The notes beneath the pieces were generated by a model. The model saw only the letters and a program-made list of their open reading frames with translations, made no database searches and had not been told where the DNA came from. Positions 46,444-54,908 of a stretch of 64,000 nt of DNA are shown piece after piece. Location of the stretch: contig JALAGS010000041.1 of NCBI GenBank assembly GCA_022712315.1, positions 34,468 through 98,467 on the forward strand. The letters run 5' to 3'. A program made the translations under genes and the position numbers. Position 1 is the stretch's first letter. Every line of letters starts with the position of its first letter. Source of the DNA: Sphingobacterium sp. Lineage in GTDB: Bacteria; Bacteroidota; Bacteroidia; Sphingobacteriales; Sphingobacteriaceae.

Positions 46444-47607
46444 CTAAAAAGCTTCACTTAAGGACAGGTAGAAACCCGATTGACGTTTTTCTCCAGGTCT
46501 TTGTTCGCCAAAGGAATAATCAAAGCGAATACTGCTGTTATGTTCGAGACTAAAGAAATAACGTAAACCGCCACCATAGCTGGCTACATATCGGCTGCTA
46601 TTTTCCTTGGAAAAGGTCGATCCGAGGCCCGAAAATCCAACGATGCCAAAGCGTGGATGAAAGCGATAACGCAGTTCAGCCTGTGAGGCCAGGTAATTCT
46701 TATCCCGATAGCGTCCGAGGTAATAACCGCGCATCATCATATCGCCACCAAGTTCACGATAGTTGTAGAATGGAACGGTTTTCCCAAATGTGGAGCGAAA
46801 GATTCCCTGCAGGGCCAAAGTGACCTGGTCGTGGAGGGGAATAAATCCGCGGAGATCAACATCGAGGTTTGCCCCTGTAAAATCAGTATCGGTCCATAAT
46901 TTGGGGGCATAGGCCAAACGTAATTTGGCATAATAACCTTTTGTTGTATAAGAAACGTTATCCCTATTATCAAACAATTGCGATACACCGATTAGGAGTT
47001 GTTGTCCACCATCCTTTCCGATAAGATCGGAATGATTGAAAATGCGATCGGCGCTGTCGCTACGAATTTTGAAGTTATCGTATTGAATATTCAAGCCCGA
47101 ATAAAGGTTATTGCTGACTTTTTTCTCGGCTTCGAGTTTGACGCGAAATAATTTTTGATCGATACGTTCTTCATCAGCTTTCCAGGTGTCCATACCGACG
47201 CCATAATAGTTAAAGGGCCAATTACGGTAGCGTATTTCACTGATCAGATGGTAGTCGTTGTCTTTGGTCCAAAGGTCTGTCTGCAGTTTGAAGTTGGACT
47301 GACTGTTGGATGTAAAGGTTCCCATGAGCATGACCGTAGAGGTGCGTATTTTGGGGTCAGCTTTGTCCAGATAAAAATTATAAGCACTAGCCAGGCCGTA
47401 TTCGACACCCGTTTCCTGCGCATAACCAACGGCCGGTAATACCATAAAACTACCGGAACGTGTGGAATCTCTTTCGGAGGAAAGAAATTTTTTACTCAAT
47501 TTTTGAATAATATTTTGAGCTTTCAATTCGGCCGATCCCACTAAAAGTACAGTAAATAGTACGGAGTATCGGGTAAGTTTTGAAAGTGATTGCGGTAAAA
47601 TTTGCAT
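46444..47607 (-). CDS. Outer-membrane beta-barrel protein (BamA/surface-antigen D15-like C-terminal domain)
   Basis: I start this at the ATG at 47607 (MQILPQSLSKLTRYSVLF, 387 residues), which gives a normal signal peptide ending near ELKAQ. A longer frame from 47694 would place the promoter element TATCTTTG (47611-47618) inside it. The rest is an alternating amphipathic barrel with RGYYLGRYRDKNYLASQAELRYRF (conserved region split here as RGYYLGRYRDKNYL then ASQAELRYRF, about 300-325), a stretch typical of Omp85-superfamily barrels, and the C-terminus LSLSEAF ending in Phe. No POTRA domains precede it, so it is not BamA itself. Partner and substrate unknown. Confidence 0.85.
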   Translation of the reverse strand: MQILPQSLSKLTRYSVLFTVLLVGSAELKAQNIIQKLSKKFLSSERDSTRSGSFMVLPAVGYAQETGVEYGLASAYNFYLDKADPKIRTSTVMLMGTFTSNSQSNFKLQTDLWTKDNDYHLISEIRYRNWPFNYYGVGMDTWKADEERIDQKLFRVKLEAEKKVSNNLYSGLNIQYDNFKIRSDSADRIFNHSDLIGKDGGQQLLIGVSQLFDNRDNVSYTTKGYYAKLRLAYAPKLWTDTDFTGANLDVDLRGFIPLHDQVTLALQGIFRSTFGKTVPFYNYRELGGDMMMRGYYLGRYRDKNYLASQAELRYRFHPRFGIVGFSGLGSTFSKENSSRYVASYGGGLRYFFSLEHNSSIRFDYSFGEQRPGEKRQSGFYLSLSEAF

Positions 47608-47610
47608 GCC

Positions 47611-47639
47611 CAAAGATAGTATATTAGCCAAATAACCAA
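47611..47639 (-). promoter_or_regulatory. Bacteroidota-type promoter of the beta-barrel gene
   Basis: On the minus strand TTG (47637-47639), an 18-base spacer and TATCTTTG (47611-47618) match the phylum's housekeeping consensus. The ATG at 47607 begins four bases beyond the -7 element, so the message may be leaderless or nearly so. Confidence 0.65.
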
Positions 47640-47723
47640 AATAGGTAAATATACAATGAAAAATTATTGTGCTGCATATCAGTATAATTGCCAAAAACTG
47701 TCTTTTTTTTTTGACAAATATTT

Positions 47724-47752
47724 TTGTAAAGTAAGTTTTGTGTCTATCTTTG
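47724..47752 (+). promoter_or_regulatory. Distal promoter of the tRNA-tuf operon
   Basis: TTG at 47724-47726 is followed after 18 bases by TATCTTTG (47745-47752), a full match to the TAnnTTTG element. Together with the second promoter downstream it would give the tRNA operon tandem initiation sites. Confidence 0.65.
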
Positions 47753-47831
47753 CATCAGCAAACAAGGGAACAACGGTTCAAAACACGAAAGTTTGCTTAG
47801 TTCTTTAAATGAAAAAAAATAAAAAATAAAC

Positions 47832-47862
47832 TTGCAGAAATCAAAAGTAAATTCGATATTTG
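47832..47862 (+). promoter_or_regulatory. Proximal promoter of the tRNA-tuf operon
   Basis: TTG at 47832-47834, a 20-base spacer and GATATTTG (47855-47862) fit the Bacteroidota consensus with one mismatch. It lies 70 bases before the first tRNA. Confidence 0.65.
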
Positions 47863-47932
47863 CACTCGCTGAAAAGGTAGAGATACTTGGTCAGACGTTG
47901 ATAGAATGTAAGTTTAAATAAAGATATTAGAA

Positions 47933-48005
<73 letters not shown>

Positions 48006-48031
48006 CTAAATGTAACGAAAGTTACAGGTCT

Positions 48032-48112
48032 GGAGGGGTTCCAGAGCGGTCAAATGGGACGGACTGTAAATCCGTTGCTTCGGCTTCGAAGGTTCGAATC
48101 CTTCTCCCTCCA
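48032..48112 (+). tRNA. tRNA-Tyr (GTA)
   Basis: This class II tRNA of 81 bases has a long variable arm (TTGCTTCGGCTTCGAA region), anticodon loop CTGTAAA with GTA, T arm GGTTCGAATCC and acceptor GGAGGGG/TCCCTCC with one G-T pair. Confidence 0.97.
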
Positions 48113-48162
48113 CACTTTATTTTAATTAGGGTGTTAGATTTACTCTAGTTTCTAATTATTAA

Positions 48163-48235
48163 GCGGAAGTAGCTCAGTTGGTAGAGCGATAGCCTTCCAA
48201 GCTATAGGTCGCGAGTTCGAACCTCGTCTTCCGCT
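48163..48235 (+). tRNA. tRNA-Gly (TCC)
   Basis: The acceptor is GCGGAAG/CTTCCGC, the anticodon loop CTTCCAA gives TCC, and the T arm is GAGTTCGAACCTC. Confidence 0.97.
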
Positions 48236-48330
48236 CAAATTTTTCAAGTATTAAATTTAGTCTCTATCTTCTTTGATAATAATGTATCTAAAGGTGGGGG
48301 CATTAATACGTAAATAAGGTTTTTTAGTAA

Positions 48331-48402
<72 letters not shown>

Positions 48403-48474
48403 CGTACTTGTGTAAAAGTTAAGCAAGAGTATATAACAAATAGAAATAATTTATAATTACTAATTCGCATAAAC

Positions 48475-49659
48475 ATGGCAAAAGAGAAATTTGACCGTAG
48501 TAAACCACACTTAAACATTGGTACTATCGGTCACGTTGACCACGGTAAAACTACAACTACAGCTGCTATCACTAAAGTATTGGCTGATAAAGGTTTGTCA
48601 GAAGCTCGTTCATTTGATTCAATTGACTCTGCTCCTGAAGAAAAAGAGCGTGGTATCACAATCAATACTGCACACGTAGAATATTCTACAGCTAACCGTC
48701 ACTATGCACACGTTGACTGTCCAGGTCACGCTGACTACGTTAAGAACATGGTAACTGGTGCTGCTCAAATGGACGGTGCTATCATCGTAGTTGCTGCGAC
48801 TGATGGTCCTATGCCTCAAACTCGTGAGCACATCTTGTTGGCTCGCCAAGTAGGTGTTCCTGCGTTAGTAGTATTCATGAACAAAACTGACTTAGTTGAT
48901 GACCCTGAGTTGTTAGACTTAGTTGAAATGGAAGTTCGTGAGTTATTATCATTCTACGAATTCCCTGGTGATGATATCCCTGTAATCAAAGGTTCTGCTT
49001 TAGGTGCATTGAACGGTGAGCCTGAGTGGGTTGAGAAAATCATGGAATTAATGGATGCTGTAGATAACTACATTCCAATTCCTCCGCGTTTGACTGACTT
49101 ACCTTTCTTGATGCCAGTAGAAGACGTATTCTCGATCACAGGTCGTGGTACAGTTGCTACAGGTCGTATCGAAAGAGGTGTAATCAACTCTGGTGATCCA
49201 GTTGAGATCTTAGGTATGGGTGCTGAGAACTTGAAATCTACAGTAACAGGTGTTGAGATGTTCCGTAAAATCTTAGATTACGGTGAGGCTGGTGATAACG
49301 TAGGTTTATTGTTACGTGGTATTGAGAAAACTGATATCAAACGTGGTATGGTTATCTGTAAACCAGGTTCAGTAACTCCTCACGATCATTTCAAAGCTGA
49401 GGTTTACGTATTATCAAAAGCTGAAGGTGGTCGTCACACTCCATTCTTCAACAAATACCGTCCTCAATTCTATTTCCGTACAACTGACGTAACTGGAGAA
49501 ATCTCTTTACCAGAAGGTACTGAAATGGTTATGCCAGGTGATAACGTTACAATCAGCGTGAAATTAATTTCTGCTATTGCAATGGAAAAAGGTCTACGTT
49601 TCGCTATCCGTGAGGGTGGTCGTACAGTAGGTGCTGGTCAGGTAACTGAAATTATCTAG
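48475..49659 (+). CDS. tuf: Elongation factor Tu
   Basis: This 394-residue GTPase delivers aminoacyl-tRNA to the ribosome. It has P-loop GHVDHGKT (19-26), effector region around [17 protein letters not shown], the guanine-specific NKTD (usually NKCD) and the three EF-Tu domains to the end at GAGQVTEII. The first bases after ATG follow an A-rich leader without a Shine-Dalgarno site. Codon choice is strongly biased (for example GGT, CGT), as expected for a highly expressed gene. It is cotranscribed with the four upstream tRNAs and ends at an intrinsic terminator. Confidence 0.99.
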   Translation: MAKEKFDRSKPHLNIGTIGHVDHGKTTTTAAITKVLADKGLSEARSFDSIDSAPEEKERGITINTAHVEYSTANRHYAHVDCPGHADYVKNMVTGAAQMDGAIIVVAATDGPMPQTREHILLARQVGVPALVVFMNKTDLVDDPELLDLVEMEVRELLSFYEFPGDDIPVIKGSALGALNGEPEWVEKIMELMDAVDNYIPIPPRLTDLPFLMPVEDVFSITGRGTVATGRIERGVINSGDPVEILGMGAENLKSTVTGVEMFRKILDYGEAGDNVGLLLRGIEKTDIKRGMVICKPGSVTPHDHFKAEVYVLSKAEGGRHTPFFNKYRPQFYFRTTDVTGEISLPEGTEMVMPGDNVTISVKLISAIAMEKGLRFAIREGGRTVGAGQVTEII

Positions 49660-49687
49660 TCTTTAATAAAGATTTAGAATCACATAG

Positions 49688-49725
49688 AATAAGCTAATCG
49701 ACTGAGGTTGATTAGCTTATTTTTT
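49688..49725 (+). terminator. Intrinsic terminator of the tRNA-tuf operon
   Basis: AATAAGCTAATC (49688-49699) pairs with GATTAGCTTATT (49710-49721), followed by a T-run to 49725. Confidence 0.9.
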
Positions 49726-49771
49726 CGATAAGCGATTTATCGGATTAGAATAAAAAAAAGTGAAAAAAGAT

Positions 49772-49802
49772 TTGCAGAAAGTGGTTTAAAACACTATATT
49801 TG
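49772..49802 (+). promoter_or_regulatory. Promoter of the tRNA-Trp-secE-nusG unit
   Basis: TTG (49772-49774), a 20-base spacer and TATATTTG (49795-49802) match the phylum consensus exactly. The tRNA-Trp gene begins 21 bases downstream. Confidence 0.75.
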
Positions 49803-49822
49803 CATCACAAAATAAGAAATAC

Positions 49823-49893
49823 ACGGGCATAGTTTAAAGGTAGAACGAAGGTCTCCAAAACCTTTGGTCTGGGTTCGAGTCCTGGTGCCCGTG
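49823..49893 (+). tRNA. tRNA-Trp (CCA)
   Basis: The acceptor is ACGGGCA/TGCCCGT, the anticodon loop CTCCAAA gives CCA, and the T arm is TGGGTTCGAGTCCTG. It lies 23 bases before secE and is probably cotranscribed with it. Confidence 0.97.
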
Positions 49894-49916
49894 CTTATAA
49901 AAACAGATAAACTAAA

Positions 49917-50111
49917 ATGGCAAAAGTACTTGATTTTTTTAAAGACTCTTATGTGGAGATCACTGAGAAAGTGACTTGGCCTACATGGTCTCAGTTACAA
50001 AGTTCAGCTGTTATTGTGCTTGTTGCTTCTCTTCTTATTGCATTGGTTGTCTTTGTAATGGATAAAGCTTCAAGTGTAGGGTTAGAATTCTTGTACGGTA
50101 TTGCTTCTTAA
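49917..50111 (+). CDS. secE: Preprotein translocase subunit SecE
   Basis: This 64-residue single-span protein is the small essential subunit of SecYEG. An amphipathic N-terminal helix with EKVTWPTWSQL (about 17-27), the SecE hallmark, precedes one membrane segment (about 30-50, SAVIVLVASLLIALVVFVM). The length is typical of bacteria with the short form. nusG follows 20 bases later. Confidence 0.97.
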   Translation: MAKVLDFFKDSYVEITEKVTWPTWSQLQSSAVIVLVASLLIALVVFVMDKASSVGLEFLYGIAS

Positions 50112-50131
50112 TTTTTCAATCGTATTTATTT

Positions 50132-50677
50132 ATGGCAGATCAAGGTTTAAAGTGGTACGTAGTTCGTGCTGTAAGTGGTAAAGAAAAGAAAGTAAAGCAA
50201 TATATTGATGCCGAGGTTAGCCGTTTAGGTATTGAACACTTGATTCCTCAGGTGTTAATTCCAATGGAAAAATACTACTTAATGCGCGATGGTAAGAAAG
50301 TTGCTAAAGAGCGTAACTACTATCCTGGTTATGTTTTATTGGAGGCAGCTCTTGACGGTGAGCTAGAGCACATCATCAAAAATATCAATAGCGTCATTGG
50401 TTTCTTGGGAGATAAAGCAGGTAATGCTGTCCCTTTACGCCAAGCAGAAGTAAATCGTATCCTAGGTAAAGTGGATGAAATGGCAGAACAAGGTGAAACC
50501 ATTAACGTTCCTTACTATGTGGGAGAAACAGTGAAAGTAAACGATGGTCCTTTCAATGGATTTACGGGAGAGATCGAAGAAGTTCACGAAGATAAAAAGA
50601 AATTAATCGTGATGGTAAAAGTCTTCGGTCGTAAGACTCCACTTGAACTAAACTACATGCAAGTAGAAAAAGAGTAA
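50132..50677 (+). CDS. nusG: Transcription termination/antitermination factor NusG
   Basis: This 181-residue factor binds RNA polymerase. It shows the NGN domain from KWYVVRAVSGKEKKVKQYI at the N-terminus through PGYVLLEA, and the C-terminal KOW domain with VNDGPFNGFTGEIEEV. The length is standard. It ends with METH-free tail YMQVEKE and is followed by an intrinsic terminator. Confidence 0.98.
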   Translation: MADQGLKWYVVRAVSGKEKKVKQYIDAEVSRLGIEHLIPQVLIPMEKYYLMRDGKKVAKERNYYPGYVLLEAALDGELEHIIKNINSVIGFLGDKAGNAVPLRQAEVNRILGKVDEMAEQGETINVPYYVGETVKVNDGPFNGFTGEIEEVHEDKKKLIVMVKVFGRKTPLELNYMQVEKE

Positions 50678-50698
50678 GATTAGTAATTAACGATAGAG

Positions 50699-50733
50699 AA
50701 AAGCTTTTCATGAAAATTGGAAGGCTTTTTTTT
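50699..50733 (+). terminator. Intrinsic terminator after nusG
   Basis: AAAAGCTTTTC (50699-50709) pairs with GGAAGGCTTTT (50719-50729), using G-T pairs, followed by T residues to 50733. It separates nusG from the peptidase gene. Confidence 0.75.
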
Positions 50734-50747
50734 GTATCTTAATATCA

Positions 50748-52331
50748 ATGAAAAGGCCAGGCATTTATCTATTCTTATTGGGATGTTTACTGACATTTGT
50801 GCGTTGCGCAAATGTCGAAAAGTATAATCGATTTATGGAGACGCCTCTCACTGTCGAAGCCATGCAGCAGGATGTTAATTATGTTGAGCATAACCTCTGG
50901 AAAATGCATCCAGACCTGTTTCTGTATGTGCGGGAAGATCAGTTAAAGACTAAGTTTGATAGCCTCCGTTCTGCGATCCGTCAGCCCTTGCTACCTAATC
51001 AGTTTCAGCTGGCATTAGCATCGGTTCTAGCAGATGTTCGGCAAGGACATATGACCCTGAGCCCACTTGTTGCCAAATTTGATCCGAAAGGTAGAGATAA
51101 AGTCCGTTACCAAAAAAGTAAGGGCCCCTTCTCCCAATTAGGATTTCATTGGCAAGAAAATACACTCTATCTTTCAAAAAATGGGACCTCAGATTCGACC
51201 TTGGTAATAGGTTCTAAAATTCTTGCCGTTGAGGGGATACAACCGCAAGATCTGTATACAAAATATCGTCCAACCTTTACATCGGATGGCTATAATACGA
51301 CATTTATAGATCAGGCTTTTGAACGTTTGTTACCGCGGTGTTACCAATTGGAATTGGGCTATCGTGATTCTATTGCGATCTTATTTTCTAATGCCGACAG
51401 CACGTACCAGCGGACTGTTGTAAGAAGGTTTGATAGTGTCGATACAAAGGCTAAATCAGAGATAACGACCAAGGCTGTGAAAAAAGTGAGCCAACCTGAT
51501 CAGAAGAAAAGTGATTTAAAAAAGCAGCGTAAAATCTTTGGGTATAATGCCAATCTAAAAAGAATGAGTAAACAGCTCTCTTTCCCTGTCAAAGGAGATA
51601 GTAGCATTGCTCTATTGAAGGTGGCAGACTTTTCTTATGGACGTCCAAAGGAAGCTTATAGGAGGATTTTCGACCGGCTGGAACTTTGTTCGGTGCAATA
51701 CCTCATTTTGGATCTCCGTGGGAATATGGGGGGACGTCTATCCGATGTGAAAGAGCTCTATAGTTATCTGGTGGAAGAGGATAAATATCAATTTGTTCAG
51801 CCAGCAGTCATTACCTCAAAATTCAACTTGCCGTTTTACCAGGTAAAAGGATTGCCCGGATGGTCCTATCCCGTCTTATCGCCATTTATCTTAACCGGTG
51901 CCATTGTATCCTGGACAAAGACTTTTTCCAAAGATGGTCTGAATTATACCCATCTTACGGGAAGCAAAATTGAAAAGTCGAAAGCGGGCAGATATCGCGG
52001 TGATTTATTTGTGTTGATTGATGGCGGGACTTTTTCTGCTGCGAGTCTGATTGCTACAAATCTAAAAGTTGGGAAGAGGGCTGTTTTTGTGGGAGAGGAA
52101 ACTGGCGGGGCTGCTAACGGCACAGTCGCGGGAATTCTTCCTATACTGAAACTTCCGAACTCCCATTTACGTTGGCGTTTTGGCTTAATGGATGTAAAGC
52201 CTTATTATCAAGTGAACGAAATGGGGCGCGGTGTCATGCCGGATGTTCCTATCGTACGGAGTGTTGATGATGTTATCAGGGCGAAAGATCCGGTATTGGA
52301 TAAGGTGTTGAAGTCTATTAAAAAGCAATAG
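50748..52331 (+). CDS. S41-family (C-terminal processing peptidase-like) serine peptidase
   Basis: This 527-residue exported protein has a hydrophobic N-terminus (about 5-19) ending near VRCANVEKY; Cys20 could be lipidated, though Arg at -1 is unusual. A helical N-terminal part and a PDZ-like segment (about 130-175, GFHWQENTLYLS and GSKILAVEGIQP) precede the catalytic region: LILDLRGNMGG (319-329), serine S430 in GGTFSAAS, and EETGG (450-454). A charged, low-complexity linker (about 225-275) splits the PDZ and catalytic parts. It sits between nusG and rplK, an unusual place, with a terminator before it and the rplK promoter after it. Substrate unknown. Confidence 0.9.
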   Translation: MKRPGIYLFLLGCLLTFVRCANVEKYNRFMETPLTVEAMQQDVNYVEHNLWKMHPDLFLYVREDQLKTKFDSLRSAIRQPLLPNQFQLALASVLADVRQGHMTLSPLVAKFDPKGRDKVRYQKSKGPFSQLGFHWQENTLYLSKNGTSDSTLVIGSKILAVEGIQPQDLYTKYRPTFTSDGYNTTFIDQAFERLLPRCYQLELGYRDSIAILFSNADSTYQRTVVRRFDSVDTKAKSEITTKAVKKVSQPDQKKSDLKKQRKIFGYNANLKRMSKQLSFPVKGDSSIALLKVADFSYGRPKEAYRRIFDRLELCSVQYLILDLRGNMGGRLSDVKELYSYLVEEDKYQFVQPAVITSKFNLPFYQVKGLPGWSYPVLSPFILTGAIVSWTKTFSKDGLNYTHLTGSKIEKSKAGRYRGDLFVLIDGGTFSAASLIATNLKVGKRAVFVGEETGGAANGTVAGILPILKLPNSHLRWRFGLMDVKPYYQVNEMGRGVMPDVPIVRSVDDVIRAKDPVLDKVLKSIKKQ

Positions 52332-52471
52332 AGCTGATGTGACTGATTAAAAGCGATGATTTTAGCGTTGGTATTTAGAAAAGGGCCTGGATTTTTTTTC
52401 GTAATAGGAATGAGCAATTTGGACTAGGATATAAAAAAACATAAATTCCTGAAAAATTAAAAGTTAGATAC

Positions 52472-52502
52472 TTGCAGGATTCAAATCTTCTTATTAACTT
52501 TG
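52472..52502 (+). promoter_or_regulatory. Promoter of the rplK ribosomal-protein/RNA-polymerase operon
   Basis: TTG (52472-52474), a 20-base spacer and TAACTTTG (52495-52502) fit the consensus. The 97-base leader to the rplK ATG contains a repeated TGTTACGT (52517-52524 and 52538-52545) and GTTGG/CCAAC arms, which may fold as an autoregulatory site. Confidence 0.7.
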
Positions 52503-52598
52503 CACCTCGGTTGGGGTGTTACGTCCTGGCCGATGAATGTTACGTTATTTGCTTCCAACTTACTAACAGACATTTAACAAAATTAAATTCAAAACAAA

Positions 52599-53042
52599 AT
52601 GGCAAAAGAAGTCAGTGCGTTAGTAAAATTACAAGTTAAGGGCGGAGCTGCGAATCCTTCACCTCCAGTAGGACCTGCATTAGGTGCTAAAGGTGTGAAT
52701 ATCATGGATTTCTGTAAACAGTTCAACGCTCGTACGCAAGACAAACCAGGTCAAGTATTGCCTGTTGTCATTACAGTTTACGCTGATAAATCATTTGATT
52801 TTATCATCAAGACTCCACCGGTAGCAGTTCAGTTGAAAGACGCTGCTAAATTAAAAAGTGGATCTGGCGAGCCTAACCGTAAAAAAGTTGCGGCTATCAC
52901 TTGGGAACAAGTGGAAACAATCGCTAAAGATAAAATGCCTGATTTAAATGCATTTACTGTAGAGGCTGCTATGAGAATGGTAGCTGGTACAGCACGTAGT
53001 ATGGGTATTACTGTATCAGGTAATGCTCCTTGGAACAATTAA
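52599..53042 (+). CDS. rplK: 50S ribosomal protein L11
   Basis: This 147-residue protein binds the GTPase-associated centre of 23S rRNA. It has the glycine/proline-rich N-terminal domain ([21 protein letters not shown], beginning at about residue 14; text given in shortened form as [11 protein letters not shown]) and the RNA-binding C-terminal domain ending [13 protein letters not shown]. It is the first gene of the rplKAJL-rpoBC operon. Confidence 0.99.
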   Translation: MAKEVSALVKLQVKGGAANPSPPVGPALGAKGVNIMDFCKQFNARTQDKPGQVLPVVITVYADKSFDFIIKTPPVAVQLKDAAKLKSGSGEPNRKKVAAITWEQVETIAKDKMPDLNAFTVEAAMRMVAGTARSMGITVSGNAPWNN

Positions 53043-53064
53043 TTAAGAAATCAATTTAAGAAAA

Positions 53065-53763
53065 GTGGCTAGATTAACAAAAAATCAAAAAGCGGCACTA
53101 TCCAAAATTGAAGCTGGTAAAGCATACTCTTTGAAAGAAGCTTCGGCTTTAGTTAAAGAAATCTCATTGACCAAATTTGATGCTTCTGTGGATATCGACG
53201 TTCGTTTGGGCGTAGATCCTCGTAAAGCAAATCAAATGGTTCGTGGTATTGCAACATTACCTCACGGTACTGGTAAAACTGTTCGTGTTTTAGTTTTATG
53301 TACTCCTGATAAGGAAGAAGAAGCTAAAGCGGCAGGTGCAGACTACGTAGGTTTAGATGATTACATCAGCAAAATTGAAGGTGGTTGGACTGACGTTGAT
53401 ATCATTATTACTATGCCTAGTGTTATGGCTAAAGTTGGTAAATTGGGTCGTATTTTAGGTCCAAGAAACTTGATGCCTAACCCTAAAACTGGTACAGTTA
53501 CAACAGAAGTTGGTAAAGCTGTAACAGATGTAAAAGGTGGTAAGATCGATTTCAAAGTTGACAAAACCGGTATCATCCATACTTCTATTGGTAAAGCGTC
53601 GTTCGATGCAGATAAGATATATGATAACGCACTAGAGGTATTACAAACTCTAGCTCGTTTGAAACCATCTGCAGCTAAAGGAACTTACTTTAAAAGTATT
53701 CACATTTCCTCAACTATGAGTCCTGGTATTCATATTGAGACTAAATCAGTAGCAGGTATTTAA
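53065..53763 (+). CDS. rplA: 50S ribosomal protein L1
   Basis: This 232-residue protein of the L1 stalk starts with GTG at 53065, supported by the family N-terminus [12 protein letters not shown]. Conserved stretches include [19 protein letters not shown] and the signature region [18 protein letters not shown]. In many bacteria L1 represses its own operon by binding the leader; whether the rplK leader here serves is not shown. Confidence 0.99.
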   Translation: MARLTKNQKAALSKIEAGKAYSLKEASALVKEISLTKFDASVDIDVRLGVDPRKANQMVRGIATLPHGTGKTVRVLVLCTPDKEEEAKAAGADYVGLDDYISKIEGGWTDVDIIITMPSVMAKVGKLGRILGPRNLMPNPKTGTVTTEVGKAVTDVKGGKIDFKVDKTGIIHTSIGKASFDADKIYDNALEVLQTLARLKPSAAKGTYFKSIHISSTMSPGIHIETKSVAGI

Positions 53764-53765
53764 TC

Positions 53766-54284
53766 ATGAGAAAAGAAGAAAAACAAGAAATTGTTCTAGC
53801 TTTGGCCGAACAGATTAAATCTTACGGTAACTTCTACATTACCGATACTGCTGAGTTGTCAGTTGAAAAAGTGAATAACATTCGTCGTAAATGTTTTGAA
53901 CAAGGCATCGAAATTAAAGCTGTAAAAAACACTTTAATCAAGAAAGCATTAATCGAAGCTGGTGTTGATGAAGAAGAAATCTTTGGAACGCTTAAAGGAG
54001 CGTCTACAATGATGTTTTCGGAAGTCGCTAACGCACCTGCGAAATTAATCAAAGAATTGCGTAAATCAGGTGAAAAACCGTTGTTAAAAGCGGCTTTCAT
54101 TGAAGCAACTGCATTCGTTGGAGATAATCAATTAACTGCATTAGTTAATCTTAAATCTAAAAACGAACTTATTGCGGACGTTATCGCAGCCTTGGAATCT
54201 CCTGCGAAAAATGTTATTTCAGCTCTTCAATCGGGAGGGAATACTGTTGCAGGTTTAGTAAAAGCTTTAGAAGAAAGAGGTTAA
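53766..54284 (+). CDS. rplJ: 50S ribosomal protein L10
   Basis: This 172-residue stalk-base protein has the N-terminal RNA-binding domain (KVNNIRRKCFEQGIEIKAVKNTL) and a C-terminal helix for L7/L12 binding. It starts two bases after the rplA stop, leaving no room for a separate leader hairpin of the E. coli L10 type. Confidence 0.98.
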   Translation: MRKEEKQEIVLALAEQIKSYGNFYITDTAELSVEKVNNIRRKCFEQGIEIKAVKNTLIKKALIEAGVDEEEIFGTLKGASTMMFSEVANAPAKLIKELRKSGEKPLLKAAFIEATAFVGDNQLTALVNLKSKNELIADVIAALESPAKNVISALQSGGNTVAGLVKALEERG

Positions 54285-54362
54285 CGAGTCCTCTAGAACA
54301 GAAACATTCGTTACAATTTAATTAACAATTTTTATAAAGTACATTCAAAAATTCAAAATAAA

Positions 54363-54740
54363 ATGGCAGATTTAAAACAACTTGCTGAACAGTTAGTTAA
54401 CTTAACAGTAAAAGAAGTTAAAGAATTAGCTGATATCTTAAAAGACGAGTATGGCATCGAGCCTGCTGCTGCTGCTGTTGCTGTAGCTGCTGCTCCAGCT
54501 GAAGGTGGTGCTGCTGCTGCAGAAGAGAAAACTTCATTTGACGTTATCTTGAAAGAAGCTGGTGGTCAAAAATTAGCTGTAGTTAAATTGGTTAAAGATT
54601 TAGCTGGATTAGGCTTGAAAGAAGCTAAAGATTTAGTTGACGGAGCACCTAAAGAATTAAAAGCTGGTGTATCTAAAGACGAAGCAGAAGCTTTGAAAAA
54701 ACAATTAGAAGAAGCTGGTGCTGTTGTTGAGATTAAATAA
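54363..54740 (+). CDS. rplL: 50S ribosomal protein L7/L12
   Basis: This 125-residue stalk protein has an N-terminal dimerisation helix, an Ala/Gly-rich hinge (about 38-53) and the conserved C-terminal factor-binding domain with [16 protein letters not shown] and [13 protein letters not shown]. It follows rplJ after 78 bases and is followed by an attenuator-like hairpin. Confidence 0.99.
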   Translation: MADLKQLAEQLVNLTVKEVKELADILKDEYGIEPAAAAVAVAAAPAEGGAAAAEEKTSFDVILKEAGGQKLAVVKLVKDLAGLGLKEAKDLVDGAPKELKAGVSKDEAEALKKQLEEAGAVVEIK

Positions 54741-54767
54741 TCTCAACTAATTAGCCCGAAAAGGTTT

Positions 54768-54795
54768 AGACTCTGACGATTTTTCGTCAGAGTCT
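54768..54795 (+). terminator. Attenuator-like hairpin between rplL and rpoB
   Basis: AGACTCTGACGA (54768-54779) is a perfect complement of 54784-54795 with a four-T loop. Only a weak T-rich stretch follows, so partial termination that lowers rpoBC expression relative to the ribosomal genes is likely. Confidence 0.75.
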
Positions 54796-54908
54796 ATTCC
54801 TATTTATATCAATACGCCACTATGCTGTGTATATGCTGGGCACAGTGGACACGTGGTTTACAGCATAAATGTAAGCGCAGTTTTTTTAAAACTAAAATTC
54901 ATATTCCC

